From positions 806,001 through 870,000 of the forward strand of contig JAZKJV010000687.1 of NCBI GenBank assembly GCA_037367405.1: a DNA stretch of 64,000 nucleotides, given 5' to 3'. Under the pieces are notes generated by a model. That model did no database searches. It was not told the DNA's origin and saw nothing but the letters and a program-made list of their open reading frames with translations. A program made the translations under genes and the position numbers. This DNA is from Ottelia alismoides. Taxonomy: Eukaryota > Streptophyta > Magnoliopsida > Alismatales > Hydrocharitaceae. Positions 10,033 through 21,344 of this stretch are shown piece by piece (within the stretch, counting starts at the first letter, position 1; each line of letters starts with the position of its first letter).

Positions 10033-10381
10033 GACTCATACATCCTCATTTCGACACGCAACTCATTCAAGTATTCTTCTCTCTTTAAACTCTTGAGTGC
10101 TCAATATCTTCCAGAGAGAAGATTTTTAAGCCAAAAGCTAGTCCCGATCTATAGCAAGCTCCTCAAGCTCTCTATGTACAGTCAATGATTGCCTTGAAGT
10201 TAATTAGAAAAGTTTCGATTGTATTTTTCAAATTATATAGCTTTCATTTGCGTTAGAGATATATCTGTCGAATCAAGTATTTACATATCGAACATCCTCC
10301 TGAGATAAACCATTTGAGACGAGCCCTAGAGAGGCGATGAGAGGAGGCGATCGGTGATAAAGGGAGCGCCTTTCATGGGAG

Positions 10382-12275
10382 GTGCGGAGTGGGTTGAAAG
10401 AGTGGAAGAGGATCACTAAAGAGGTTCGTGGGAAGAGCGAGAGGGCCACCAAAGAAGAAGATGAGAACGGAGAGGGTGCTTGGTCGTTGGTTTCGCACCG
10501 CAAGCGAGATTCGCTCTCCTACCGTTCTGGTTGCTTTGGGCACCGCTCCCCCTCCTGTGCCCAGCCACCTCGTTGTTTTCATTAAGGAGGAGTGAGACAT
10601 CGCAAGATTTCTTGTTCATTGGTGGTGAGAGCCGCAAAGACTTCCGTCGTCATCCATCGGGAGAAGGATGCAGCGGGTGAGATGCCCTTATCGTTTGCAG
10701 CGGTGGTGCAAAGAGGACAAGGTCCTACGGATGCAGCAAGGGTGCTCATTGGTTCGTCTGGAACAAAGCATATGAAAATCAATTTGGTGCATGTGTTTGT
10801 TAGGAGACTGTTGGGTGAATCTTTTGCACGAGATGTTTTGATTTTGGGGAAAAAACTTTGTTGTCGAGAGGACTGTTGAAAAAGGAGGATCTGTTGTTAG
10901 AAGTAAAACACGTCTCATGGATTGCATGGCGGCTTCCGCGCTTTGCAGATGGGGAGGGTCTTGTTCCTCAAATGAGGGTAGCTCGGGTTATAGGAGTACC
11001 CTTCCTTTCATGCACAGCGGAATCCCTCAGACAGTCACTCAGGCACCTGAGGTGGATGTTGCGGATTCTTCCAGACGATAAACAACCAAGAATTGATCCT
11101 CTGTCGACCTTGCTTGTGTTGGAAGGTGCAGTCTCTTGTCTTACGGAGTCAACATGTCTTCTTCATATTATTAGTGCAGCTTCTTTCACCACCTTCACCG
11201 CCCGACATCATGCTAGAAGCCACCGGAGGTGGCTCTTTGGATGCTCCGACGAGTTCTCACCGTTAGTTTCATCGCAATCAATTAAACATAATTTGGAATC
11301 TTTTCAAAAAGGATTGTTTCTCACAGATCAAGACAACAGGGGATTGAATGAGCAGCTATTCTTGGAAAGATAGAAAGGTGGAATAGGTAATCTTCCATCT
11401 TTAGCGAACTTGGCGGCGCAGCCTGGAACTATGGGGGTTCAATCAACCTCTCCAGATCGGGAAAAGTCCTATTTCAGTAGTAATATTGGTTTCCATTTTG
11501 CAGAAGACCTCTAAAAAGCTTTTAATTGAGGTCTCGGATCCTAAAGGCCTTTCGGGTCAAGTACCCGAGTATCAAGGTATTGTTAACAATGGGGGCGGGC
11601 ATTTCAGAAGGCGGAGTTGTGGATCTGCTACAAGATCCGCTAATGGAGTTGGAGTCGGACTCGGGTCTTAAGGACTCGTTGGCAAAGGATCCCATCGCCA
11701 AGAAGAAGCCAGAAAAGTCTTCGGAGACTCCCGTTGTGTCACCTTTTTCAGAAGAACAAAAATCACTACCCCTGATTCCCCTTCCGCAAAATCCTTCAGT
11801 GGTGCTTGATCCTAAGGATCATGCGACCACTCCTTTTGTGCCATTGGAGCATCCGAATGGTGTGTAGTCCTCAACTCTATGGCAGCGCAGGTTCGTGTGG
11901 CTACAGCAGTGGACCTGGTTCCTATTATGACGAGTGTTGGAGAGGGTTCTACCCAACCTCCTATCACGCATGCGGCAATTGGTGGGAGCGTGGAACAGGC
12001 TGAGTTGAAGAGCAACATGTGCTTTTGCTTTGGTTCCCTCCACTGAAAAATGTTGTCTCAGAAGTTGAATCACTTAAGGGCCATGTCAAGTTAGAGACCT
12101 CTGTCTCCCTCGGATGATGTAAGAGGAGTTGGGAGCATGATGAAAAATACCAACCTTGAAAGCGCCTGACATGGCCTAAATCTGTCAAGGTAGCTCTTGC
12201 TCCAAGGAGAAGGTAGAGATCGTTAGTACAACGGGCGTGGCACCGGCTTCGGGTCAGAAATCGTTGCATTAATGA
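10382..12275 (+). pseudogene. L1-1 ORF1 (gag-like RNA-binding protein) remnant
   Basis: L1 ORF1 encodes an RNA-binding protein that packages element RNA. Pieces lie in several frames: WSLVSHRKRD near 10480 aligns with VVSHRKPGKK in L1-2, AWRLPRFADGEGL near 10930 aligns with EWRLPRFADGSLE, and VIGVPFLSC aligns with VRGIPFLSR. The zinc-knuckle region is degraded to CFGHRSPSC near 10530. Many stops and frame changes exclude function. The stop of ORF1 appears to overlap the ORF2 start as ATGA at 12272-12275, as in L1-2. Confidence 0.7.
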
Positions 12276-13300
12276 ATATGCTGACTTGGAATGTGAGGGG
12301 CATGGGTGACTCGAAAAAGAGGTGTGCAATTGGAGCCATGATAAGAGACCGGTATTGTGATGTAGTGTTGTTACAAGATAAAACTTTCATCATGTCCAAG
12401 TTTTGTGTGGAGTTCTTTGGGTGTAGATGCATTGCTTGATTATAGAACTATAGATGTTATTGGTAGTGCGGTGGGTTAATTGTAGCCTAGAAGGGCTCGC
12501 TCTTCTCCTTTGTCTCGAAGTTAAAGGAAAGGTATGTGTTGACGATTCATCTAAGAACTTAAGATCAGGCTCAAGTGTAGTTGTTTTGTGTGTACGACCC
12601 TGTTGATCCGGCCCAAAGAACTGAGTTGTGGTCTGAGCTGCACCAGGCAAGGAGTTCATACCCGGACATAGCTTGGCTGGTGGGAGGATATTTCAATGTC
12701 ACCATCCTCTCGTTCAATTGACCAAGGTCGTGAGGGTGGCATGATCCTAGATTAATGGACTTCTCTGAGTTGATCAATGATCTTGACCTCGAGGTGTTAG
12801 ATGTGTATGATACTAAATTCACTTGGAGGAGCTCTGGATCGTGCTCTGATCTTAATCATTTTTTGGTGTCTCCGGAGACTTTAGAGGAGTTTCCCTTGTC
12901 CGCAACCTCGACCAGACCTCGTACCAGGTCAAATCACACACCTCTGGTATAGGAGTCTGGGGGCGATTGGATCCGCAAGGGCTTCTTCATGTTCAAGCAG
13001 GTATGGTTACCGGAGGAGAATTTTAGAGACATGGTGTTGAATCACTGATCATCCACAACGTGCCTTAGTTTTACAGTGGTGTGCGTGGCCCAAAAACCGA
13101 CTTCCCTTCGTATCAGGCTCTGCCAATTCAAGAAGGAGGTTAGAGAAGAAAGAAGAGCGCGTCGAACAAAGCAGAGAAGAGATTCGCAGACTTGCTGAAG
13201 TGGAAGATGGCAGGGATCTTACTACATAGGAGCTTGGAGAAAGAACGGTGGCACAAAATATCGTCGCATGCGAGGATAAGAAGTAGGTTGACTATGTGGA
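12272..13300 (+). pseudogene. L1-1 ORF2 endonuclease domain remnant
   Basis: ORF2 begins MNMLTWNVRGMGD at 12272, the canonical start of the apurinic-like endonuclease that nicks target DNA. It continues to VVLLQDKT near 12365-12390, where the usual catalytic Glu of QET/QEK is replaced by Asp. A later fragment, TKFTWRSSGSCSDLNHFLVS near 12810-12870, corresponds to the substrate-binding end of the domain. Frameshifts separate the pieces. Confidence 0.75.
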
Positions 13301-14488
13301 ACAATGTTCACATCAGTCTTGGAGGAAGGGGATGCTAACATGGCCTATTTCCATGGAGTGGCAAGCGGAAGATGCCGTCAAAATTTGATTAGATCTATAG
13401 TGGTGAACGATACGAGAGTGGAAGAAGATCATGAGATGGGGAGAGCTACTGCGGATCACGTCAAGGAGTTCTCAAGGCAGTCAGATGGCAGACATATAGA
13501 TGGACAGGCTTGGGGGCCAGACAACTTTTTGCGGAGCATGCGGCCAACCTGACTTTGATCTTCACAGAAGATGTAAAAGCCGTTGTTTGGAGTTTAAATG
13601 AGGATGGTGCACCAGGACCAGATGGTTTAAGTTCTGGACGGTCGTTGGGAAGGAGGTAGTGGAGGTAATGGAGTTTACAAGAGGTAATGCAAGGTTAGAG
13701 AGAGTTAAGAGAGCCCTTACATTCTTGCTCCCCACATATAGGGATTATCAGATGATTGCTCTTTCCAATGCAATATATTTGACGATGGCCAAGGTACTGG
13801 CAAATAGATTGAGTAGAGTTTTAGACTATATCATCTCTCCTTTACAGTTAGCTTTCATTTCTAGGAGGCAAATTGGTGACAGTCTAGTTTTGGCTACGGA
13901 GATTATAGCATATTGGAAGAGATGCAGGGCCAAGTGGTTATTATGGAAGGTGGACTTCTCTAAGGCTTACGACACACTAGAACGGCGTTTCCTTTGGGCA
14001 GCATTGTCAAAACGGGGTTTCCCGGACATCTGGATCACTTGGATGAAACGATGTGTCACCACAGCCTCTTATGTGGTCCTGATCAACGGTCATCCTGAGG
14101 ATGGTTTCTATTAGCCACAAAGGGGTGTGAGACGGAGGTTCCCACTTGCCCCTATGCTTTTTATCCTTGTAGCGGATGTTCTACCTTGCATAGAGGACCT
14201 GGTGGAGCGTTAGGGTGTTACCTCTGGTTATTCGGTGGGGGATATCCGTATGTCACTACTTCAATATGCCAATGATACTATCTTCTTCACTGAGGGAGGA
14301 AAAGAAGAAGTGAAGGGGATGGCTACAACGCTCGAGATTTTTGGGGAGCTTTCTGTGCTTGCACTAAACCACAATAAATCTACGATCATTCCTTTTGGAA
14401 TGGATGGTCTGGAGGCTCAGGAATGTAGTGCGGAGCTCCAGACGGAGAGAGGTGCTCTGCATATCCATTACCTAGGTTTGCCATTAAC
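13300..14488 (+). pseudogene. L1-1 reverse transcriptase, N-terminal part
   Basis: This is the non-LTR reverse transcriptase. Readable blocks are EEGDANMAYFHGVASGRC near 13320, a SNAIYLTMAKVLANRLSRVL block near 13770, LLWKVDFSKAYDTLERRFLW near 13940-14000, and LLQYANDTIFFTEGG near 14255-14300. The catalytic box normally read as Y-A/V-D-D is YAND here, so one catalytic Asp is lost. A stop interrupts before PQRGVR at 14112. The frame is then cut at 14488 by the hAT element and resumes at 18416. Confidence 0.88.
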
Positions 14489-14499
14489 CATGGTTTTAA

Positions 14500-14665
14500 A
14501 AAACGCGCCTCGAGGCGCTGAGGCGTACGCCTCGAGGCGGTTTCCACAAAAAAGCACCTTGAGGCGCATGAGGCGGTCCTGGCAATAGCAACTTACGCCT
14601 CGAAGCAACGAGGCGCTCCACGAGGCGTTGAGGCGTCGAGGCGTAGTTGAGGCTTACGCCTCATC
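14500..14665. promoter_or_regulatory. Left subterminal GAGGCG repeat array of the hAT element
   Basis: About fifteen GAGGCG or CGCCTC-like hexamers occur in both orientations within 165 bp, several forming CGCCTCGAGGCG palindromes. In Ac-like hAT elements such arrays bind transposase; assigning that role here is inference. Confidence 0.7.
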
Positions 14666-15136
14666 TGGAAACGGGTTAAAGGGTAATACCCGATTATTTG
14701 GAGGCCCCATTCGCACGATCGAAACGCTGGAGGTTTCTTGGAGCCCTAGACCTGCGCGGGCGGAAGAACAGGGTATGCAAAGTCGCCTATCCCCCTTTTT
14801 TTCCACAACGTTGCACTTTGGATCTCCTCTCCCAAAAATTTCGGCTGATCCTCTTCAGCCTTTTCGTCAGATTTTGTTGTTGGCACCTTGCCGGCTCGCC
14901 GTTGCCTCTATCCCTGAGGAGCGGTGCCGCAGCCCTCAACCGTTGAAGGTACTTTTTCCCTGAGCATGACATTCTTTAGGAAACACCAAGCATCCTTAAA
15001 TTTCTTTATATTGTGTTGAGTTGATATCATAGAACTACATAGTACATACATTGAAATTCTTTATATTGTGCAAACGGATGAGGTAAATTTTGTTTGTATA
15101 TTTAATAGTTAAGTTCATTCTTGTCCTACTTCAGAA

Positions 15137-18101
15137 ATGGCTCCAAGATTGAAAAAGGGACATGATGGTGGACGTGATAGAGCGGATATTGCATGGAAAT
15201 ATTGTAAAGAGGTTGAGTTAGAGGGAGAACAAAAGAAGAAAGGATACAAATACGTGAGTTGTAACTTTTGTAGCAAGATCATCACAGGTGGTATTGCAAG
15301 ATTAAAAGAACATTTGGCGAGAAGTCACAAGAATGTTAGTGGTTGCCCAAATGTACCGCCAGAAGTGGAAAATGAAATCAAGTTGTTTCTAATGAAGAAA
15401 GAGTTGGATAAAAAAAGATCAATTGAAGAGATGCAGGAGGTTCGTCGAGTGGGAGCATATGCCATGCAAGGAGGATCTGATTTTGGTGAGCATGTACCTA
15501 CCGGATCAAGTGGAGCTCAACAAGTAAGAGGTCCTATGGATCTTTTTGTGGGAGGACGGGGTGCTGGAACGACAAGTGGAAGTGGTGGATGTGCAACTAC
15601 TCCAGATAATGCAGCACAGATTACATTGAATGCGTCTTGGAGAAAGGAAGAAAGGAAGAGGTGTTGCCAAAGCATAGGGAGATTCTTCATAGAAAATGGG
15701 CTCCCTTTCAACGTTGCCAATAGTCCTTCATATGCGACAATGGTGCAAGACATTGGCAACTTTGGAAGGGGTTTGAAACCTCCAACTATGCATGAATTGA
15801 GAACTTGGATCTTAAGGGAAGAAGTTAGCACTATAAAGTCACTGATGGATGATGCTAAGGCATCCTGGAGAGATGTAGGTTGCAGCATTATGTCAGATGG
15901 TTGGACGGATGTTAAAGGGTGCACTTTTATTAACTTCTTAGTGAATAACCCTAAGGGCACATGGTTCTTGAAATCCATTGATGCATCTGAAGAAATCAAG
16001 AATGCCACGTTCCTGTTCAATTTGCTTGATGAGGTTGTTGAGGAGGTTGGAGAAAGCAATGTCATACAAGTCATCACTGATAATGCTGCCGCTTACAAGG
16101 CAGCTGGAGAGATGTTGATGCAAAAAAGAAAGCACTTATACTGGACTCCATGTGCAGCTCATTGCATTGATCTCATGCTGGAGGATATCTTGAAGTTGCC
16201 CTTGCATGAGTCCGTCTTTAGAAGGGCAAAAAAGATTATCAACTACATTTACGCTCATGGTTGGGTTTTGGCAATGGTAAGGAAACATGTTGATGGAGAT
16301 CTGGTTCGACCTGCTGTCACCCGCTTTGCTACAGCTTTCCTTACATTGCAGAGGTTGTTTGATGCCAAAGATCCTCTTGAGTCATTTTTCACTTCAAAAA
16401 CATGGAAAAGCAGCTCCTATGCCACGAAAGCTCCAGGTAAAAGTGTAAAAAACATTATCATGAAAAGTAGATCATTCTAGCCTGGTGTGGCATATGTGAT
16501 CCGGACGATAAAGCCATTGGTAATGGTGCTTAGAATGGTGGATTCTGAAAGGTATCCACCGATGAGGTTCATTTATGAGGCCATGGATAGGGCCAAAGAA
16601 GAAATTTCTCGAAACTTGGGTAATAATGAGGGGAAATATAAGCCAATATGGGAAATTATTGACAGGAGGTGGGACAAGCAACTACATACCCATTTACATG
16701 CAGCCGCATACTTTGTCAACCCTCAATGCCAATATGATCCATCATTTAGAGATGATTATGAAGTGAAAGTTGGATGGTTGTCTTGTGTGGAAAGATTGGT
16801 TGCTGACAGGGAGGAAAGGCTGAAAATTGATTTGCAAGTAAGTTCTTTCATCAATGCAAGAGGCTTGTTTGGTTGGTCAGGTGCCATCGAGACACGAAAG
16901 AAAAGAAGCCCCGGTATTTAACCTTTGTCATATCTATATGATAAGTTCATTTCAAATTTCTCTTAACAACAACTTTGCAATCAATTACAGCGGATTGGTG
17001 GCAACTCTATGGCGATGAAACTCCTGAACTGAAGAAATTTGCAATGCGCATTTTAAGCTTGACATGTAGTGCATCTGGATGTGAGCGTAATTGGAGCTCC
17101 TTCAATCAGGTGATTACTTACTCAAGCTTGGTATAAGTATAACTTACATTCGCATGCTAAATTTACAATAGATGTATCATGAAATATTTGATTGCTCAAT
17201 GATAGGTCCACACCAAAAGAAGAAATAATTTGAGACAAGAAAAACTCAATGACATGGTCTTCTGCATGTTCAACTTAAAGTTGAAGCAAAAGGAAGTGAG
17301 AAAAAAGACTTTGGAAGATCCCCTTTGCTTGAATGATGTCGATTCGGATGATAAATGGATTTCTGAACTCCAACTAACTGAAACTGAAGTTGAAGCTTTT
17401 CATGAACTTGATGGAAACACTCCTCTTGAAGATGACGCGTTAAATGAAGACATTGTAGAGGAACAAGGCGAAAGGAGACGACAAAAGAAGAAGCAAAAGA
17501 ATCATCATGGGAAAGGTATCGTAACACATCTTATTTTGTTGTTGCTTCTTTGATGACAATTTAAGGACAAATCTTATTTTTTATTGGGTAAATTACAATT
17601 TGGGTCCCCATCTATGGGTCAGATCCCAAAATGGGTCCCGATCTCTAAATTGTAACGATTCGGGTCCCAGGACCATTTAGAAAATGGAAATTTTTGGGTT
17701 TATGATGAATATGCCCTTGTTGGGAAGAGAATGGGGGTTGAGTTCCAACTTTTAAACAAGGGCATAATCGTCATTAGCCCCAAAAAGTTCCTTACATTAA
17801 TGACCCTGGGACCCGAATCGTTACACTTTAAAGATCGGGACCCATTCTGAGATCGGGCCCATAGATGGAGACCCAAATTGTAATTTACCCTTTTTTATTT
17901 TACTACTTTCAAATAGGAAAAAGTGTTGTGGATGTTGATGAAGATGAATTCCAAGAAAGTGAGGGACATACTGATGAAGAAGATAATGAGGATGTAATCG
18001 TGCAGTATAATGACGACTCACTGGAGGACCCAATAAGCAGCACTGATGACGAAGATAATGGGCAAGATGATATTGAGGCGGAAATTGCTCCTGACGAGTG
18101 A
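15137..18101 (+). pseudogene. hAT transposase (BED-DUF659-hATC), one in-frame stop
   Basis: This enzyme would cut out and reinsert the element. I read four exons, 15137-16913, 16991-17109, 17206-17515 and 17917-18101, all with GT-AG introns and keeping one frame of about 796 codons plus stop. Features in order: a BED zinc finger (CNFCSKIITGGIARLKEHL, near residues 40-60), DUF659 with SDGWTD (acidic residue candidates), TDNAAAY and PCAAHCIDLML, then the hATC dimerisation region (DWWQLYGDETPELKKFAMRI, SASGCERNWSSF, VHTKRRNNL), and an acidic tail rich in Asp/Glu. A TAG at 16478-16480 lies in RSF-stop-PGVAYVIR, where related proteins have Trp, so a single TGG to TAG change is likely. The ATG is preceded by CTACTTCAG, a plausible acceptor for a 5'-UTR intron from about 14949. 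Confidence 0.9.
17586..17890. mobile_element. Mutator-like MITE in a transposase intron
   Basis: This 305-bp element has long terminal inverted repeats of about 100 bp: both ends read inward as GGGTAAATTACAATTTGGGT and later ATTCGGGTCCC. A 9-bp duplication, TTTTTTATT, flanks it at 17577-17585 and 17891-17899. Long inverted repeats with a 9-bp duplication fit a Mutator-like MITE. It encodes nothing. It lies in the last intron of the hAT transposase, so it does not touch coding sequence. Confidence 0.92.
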
Positions 18102-18317
18102 CGATATTTAGCTAGATAGCCTACATTAATACTTTCAGACTTTCAGTCATTTTGGGATTTGAAACTTGTCTCCTTTTTATTTTCATATACTGGACTCTAG
18201 AAACTTTCTTATTTCGTTAATTAATATTGTATCTTTAATGCCAGTGACTTTAATGCAATCTTATTTCTAGCATTTTAATATAAAGTTCTATATTTGTATA
18301 ATTTTTAACCTACAAAC

Positions 18318-18396
18318 TGAGGCTTACGCCTCGACCGCCTCGGGGCTTACGCCTTGCCTCAATCACAGGAAACCGCCTCGATCCGCCTCACGTTTT
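18318..18396. promoter_or_regulatory. Right subterminal GAGGCG repeat array of the hAT element
   Basis: About six GAGGC/GCCTC words, including GAGGCTTACGCCTCG, occur just inside the right inverted repeat and mirror the left array. They are candidate transposase-binding sites. Confidence 0.65.
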
Positions 18397-18415
18397 TTAA
18401 AACCTTGCCATTAAC

Positions 18416-19748
18416 TGGTGGCAAACTCAAGATGGTCGATTGACGTCCACTGATTGAAAAGCTGGAAGGAAAATTGTCGGGCTGGAGGGCTTCTATTTTA
18501 TCACGAGAAGGTTGTTTGGTGCTTTTGAAGGCAGTTCTTTCGGCAATCCTGGTGTTCTTCCTGGCTACAAGACTCCTTCCAGTGGGAATTCGTCGACAGA
18601 TAGAGTTGATTATGAAGAGATTTTTGTGGGGAAAGTCGGGGAAGGAGGGCTCAGGAGTCCATCTCGTGGACCGGGATACTATCACTCTTGACAAAGTATC
18701 AGGTTTCACCGCCTGGAATCTTGGAATGAGGCGTTTATGTTGAAGCGGGTTGGAAGGATTTGGGGGAGGGGCGAAGATCTTTGTTGCAGACTTACTCGTC
18801 GCATTTATAATATTCTAACTCATGGGAACATTGCAGAGACCACAACCTATTTCCTTTCGGTCTTCTGGAAGGGAATTAAATCGGTGAGGATGCTGTTCGC
18901 TGAACTGTTCAGACCGATGCTAGGTAATGGAGATTCTTTTGCTTTTTGGACGAACGACTGGACAAGATCTGGAGAGTTTACTAGGTGATTCCCATGTCTT
19001 TATGCGTTAGCAGTTGATCGTGAGGCCCAGGATGCAGACTGTTAGACGAAGGAAACTTGGGTGACGTCTTTCATAATAGGTTTTTCAAAACAATGTTTGG
19101 AAGAATCTTTTATACTCTTAGATGACTTGAAAGGGGTCGATTGCCCAACAAAGGATCGGGATCATTGGGTTTGGAAATACAATGCCTTCTCAGTGAAGAA
19201 ATCTTACAAAGTAATGGTCAGATATATACACGTTGATGAGGGTAATCTTATCCAAAACTGCAATCTGATTTGGACATTGAACCTCCCAAGCAGAATCAGC
19301 ATTTTCTTATGGCTTTTTAGAAGAAAGCGCATCCTCACAAGAGATCGATGTGTGAGATTTTTCGACGGGATATCCGATCGATACCCAATTTGTGACATCG
19401 AGTCTGAGAGCCTGGAACATCTTTTTTTCTGGTGTACGAGGACTTCAGGTATTTGGCAAGAGTTACGCACTACATGGCTGAACTGTAACACTTTTATGGG
19501 ATTTTGGGACTCTCTTTATGTGGCGAGGCATAGACCATAAGAAGACATTCTCTTCCCTGTGGCAGTTGTCTGGGTGTTATGGCTAGCTAGAAATGGAGTA
19601 ATTCTTAGCACGCAATGCTTCTACATTGAAAATGTAATCTCGCATGCCAAAACTCTACTCGAGTCTTGGCTCCTGTAAGTATTTTCTTCCTATTAATATA
19701 ACTGGGACGGATACCTTTGTGTGTTTCCCCTTTTTTGGGCTTCAAAAA
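18416..19748 (+). pseudogene. L1-1 ORF2 C-terminal part with zf-RVT domain
   Basis: This continues the ORF2 interrupted at 14488. It has SGWRASILSREGCLVLLKAV near 18475-18535, MKRFLWGKSG near 18612, LAWNEAF/LKRVGRIWG near 18735, and the zf-RVT block from DHWVWKYNAFSVKKSYKV near 19160 through LPSRISIFLWLFRRKRILT to LEHLFFWCTRTSGIWQ near 19410-19460. Three frames are used. It ends LLESWLL-stop near 19678, followed by a short 3' UTR and an A tail. The domain order matches L1-2. Confidence 0.85.
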
Positions 19749-19763
19749 AAGTATTTACATATC

Positions 19764-20285
19764 TTGTTGATGTATTCTCTCTACTGAATATTGATTATTG
19801 ATCTTTGTTAATTGATTGTTTTATTTAACTGGCACAGATAATTGTTTTATCTTGTTCAAGCTAATGTTGTTCCGCAGATACTCTTAGAGTTCTCTCTGTA
19901 AAAAGCTTGAGGTAAAGCTTCAACCAGTGCTACAGCTAGCTCAGTTGCAGTGGTGACTTTGGTATTTGATTAAAAGTTGTGACTTTAGTTTGTGTCCAAG
20001 ATTGTAAGCTTTATGTTTGTAATCAGTTGAGATATCCGTCTAAATATCTCATGATTTAATGGACAAGTTGTTTCGCTCGGCTAACCAGAAATCCCAAGTC
20101 AGGATGGCTTGGGTCGTGATTTTCAACCGCATGGGTTTCCACGTTAACACAGTGCAGTTTGATTGTTGGATTGCTATCTCTGATTGGATTTGAGTACTTG
20201 TGTTTTGCTTCAACAAAGAAGTTTTTATTTTGTCATACTCCATTTGCCCCCTCTCTAAAGTGTATTCGATCCGTAAATATTGTCA
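19764..20285 (+). repeat. 5' LTR of element D, R-U5 part
   Basis: This is the continuation of the LTR interrupted at 10289. It is AT-rich with no coding content and ends TATTGTCA at 20285. Directly after it, Copia A is inserted; beyond A the primer-binding site follows at 25518. Confidence 0.7.
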
Positions 20286-20289
20286 AGTG

Positions 20290-20433
20290 TGTTGGAAAAA
20301 ATGAATCACTTGATACTCATGAGACCACAGGGCTCTCTTATATAGAAGAAAAGTCCTTGGGTAAATTGCATGAACGATACATAAAGAAAATGAAATAGAA
20401 AATAAAGACCAAAGATGTACGATAACCTCAACA
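20290..20433 (-). repeat. 3' LTR of Copia A
   Basis: At 144 bp this is one of the shortest LTRs in the window. It has TG/CA ends and a CTTCTATATAAGAG promoter segment (minus strand near 20340), and abuts the polypurine tract at 20434-20452 (plus strand CTCCCCCTCAAGCTGGAG). Confidence 0.92.
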
Positions 20434-20452
20434 CTCCCCCTCAAGCTGGAGC

Positions 20453-21344
20453 ATATATGTCCATCATGCTCAGCTTGGAACAGCATCTTTGGAAGGGCAT
20501 CTGATAAGAGCTTTGGTGAATATATCAGCAGTCTGATCTCCAGTAGAAACATGAGTGGTGGATATGAGATCCTTCTGGATCATGTCTCTGGTATAGTGGC
20601 AATCCACTTCTATGTGCTTCGTACATTCATGGAATACAGGATTATTTGCAATAAAAAGTGATGCATGATTGTCACATAGAAGTTGCATAGGAAGAGGTAC
20701 ATCAACTGTAAGATCAGTCAAAACCGACCTAACCCACATCATCTCTACGCTTCCCTGAGTCATTGCCATGTATTCGAACTCTGCACTAGATCTAGCAACC
20801 ATTGTTTGCTTCTTACTTTTCCATAACACAAGTGAGTTGCTAACAAAAATAGCAAAATTAAAAGTAGACTTCATGTCCCTAAGGCATTCTGCATAGTCTG
20901 CATCTGCACACGCTGTTACATCAAGAGAAGTGCATCTGCTGAATATAAAACTGGTACTGGTGAATACTTCAGATATCTCAAAATCATATAGACAGCATCC
21001 ATATGAACCTTCCCAGGTTGCTCCATGAACTGGCTCACCTTGCTCACAGCAAAGGATATATCTAGCCTGGTGATGGTAGCATGTAGGAGCTTCCCAACCA
21101 ACTCCACGTATCTCCTCTTATCTATCTCCTCAACGTCCTCATCATATAATCTCATACTTGGATCCACAGGAGTAGTAGCAGGCTTACATCCTATCATGCT
21201 TGTCTCTAGTAGAAGATCAGTAACAAACTTCCTTTTGGTCATCATGAGACCATGCTGGTTCATGGCGAACTCTAATCCAAGGAAGTATCGGAGATTGCCA
21301 AGGTCCTTGGTCACAAACTGCTGACCTAGGAACTCCTTGGCTAC
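20453..21344 (-). pseudogene. pol: Copia A: end of reverse transcriptase and RNase H
   Basis: From 21314 the sequence reads MTKDLGNLRYFLGLEFAMN, then the LLHATITRLDISFAVSKVSQ and HMDAVYMILRYLK blocks. From 20874 it gives the RNase H core with SKKQTMVARSSAEFEYMAM, LLCDNHASLFIANNPVFHE and the KHIEVDCHYTRDMI block, ending near its tract. A frame change lies near 20900, where the AYADADYAG block is replaced by a garbled ADALLLM. Otherwise the residues typical of Copia RNase H are in place. Confidence 0.88.

Larger units (their letters stand above)
9339..10289 (+). repeat. 5' LTR of element D, U3-R part
   Basis: It begins TGTTAGAATCTTG at 9339, contains the palindrome array at 9620-9970 and a TATA box at about 10023, and is cut at 10289 by the L1-1 insertion. 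The remainder is at 19764-20285. Confidence 0.75.
14489..18407 (+). mobile_element. hAT-family DNA transposon, 3.9 kb
   Basis: An 8-bp duplication, CCATTAAC, flanks the element at 14481-14488 and 18408-18415. Terminal inverted repeats are CATGGTTTTAAAAAACG on the left and CAAGGTTTTAAAAAACG on the right read inward, with one mismatch in 17. Both subterminal regions are packed with GAGGCG/CGCCTC words. It encodes a BED/DUF659/hATC transposase in four exons. It sits inside the L1-1 reverse transcriptase, and rejoining the L1 across one duplication copy is natural. Structure is complete and loss of activity is attributable to one visible stop codon. Confidence 0.96.
10290..19748 (+). mobile_element. 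L1-type LINE (L1-1), split by a hAT element
   Basis: Flanked by a 15-bp duplication AAGTATTTACATATC at 10275-10289 and about 19749-19763, with a short A tail after GGGCTTC. Excluding the hAT insertion it is about 5.5 kb, close to full length for a plant L1. ORF1 remnants, an endonuclease start, reverse transcriptase and a C-terminal zf-RVT region follow in order. It aligns with L1-2 at 40954-46896 from ORF1 to the 3' end but is more AT-rich and more damaged, so it is the older copy. It lies inside the LTR of element D. Confidence 0.92.

Noticed and set aside
15517..16077. 186-codon reverse-strand gene
   Set aside because: It is the antisense shadow of the conserved transposase coding frame.
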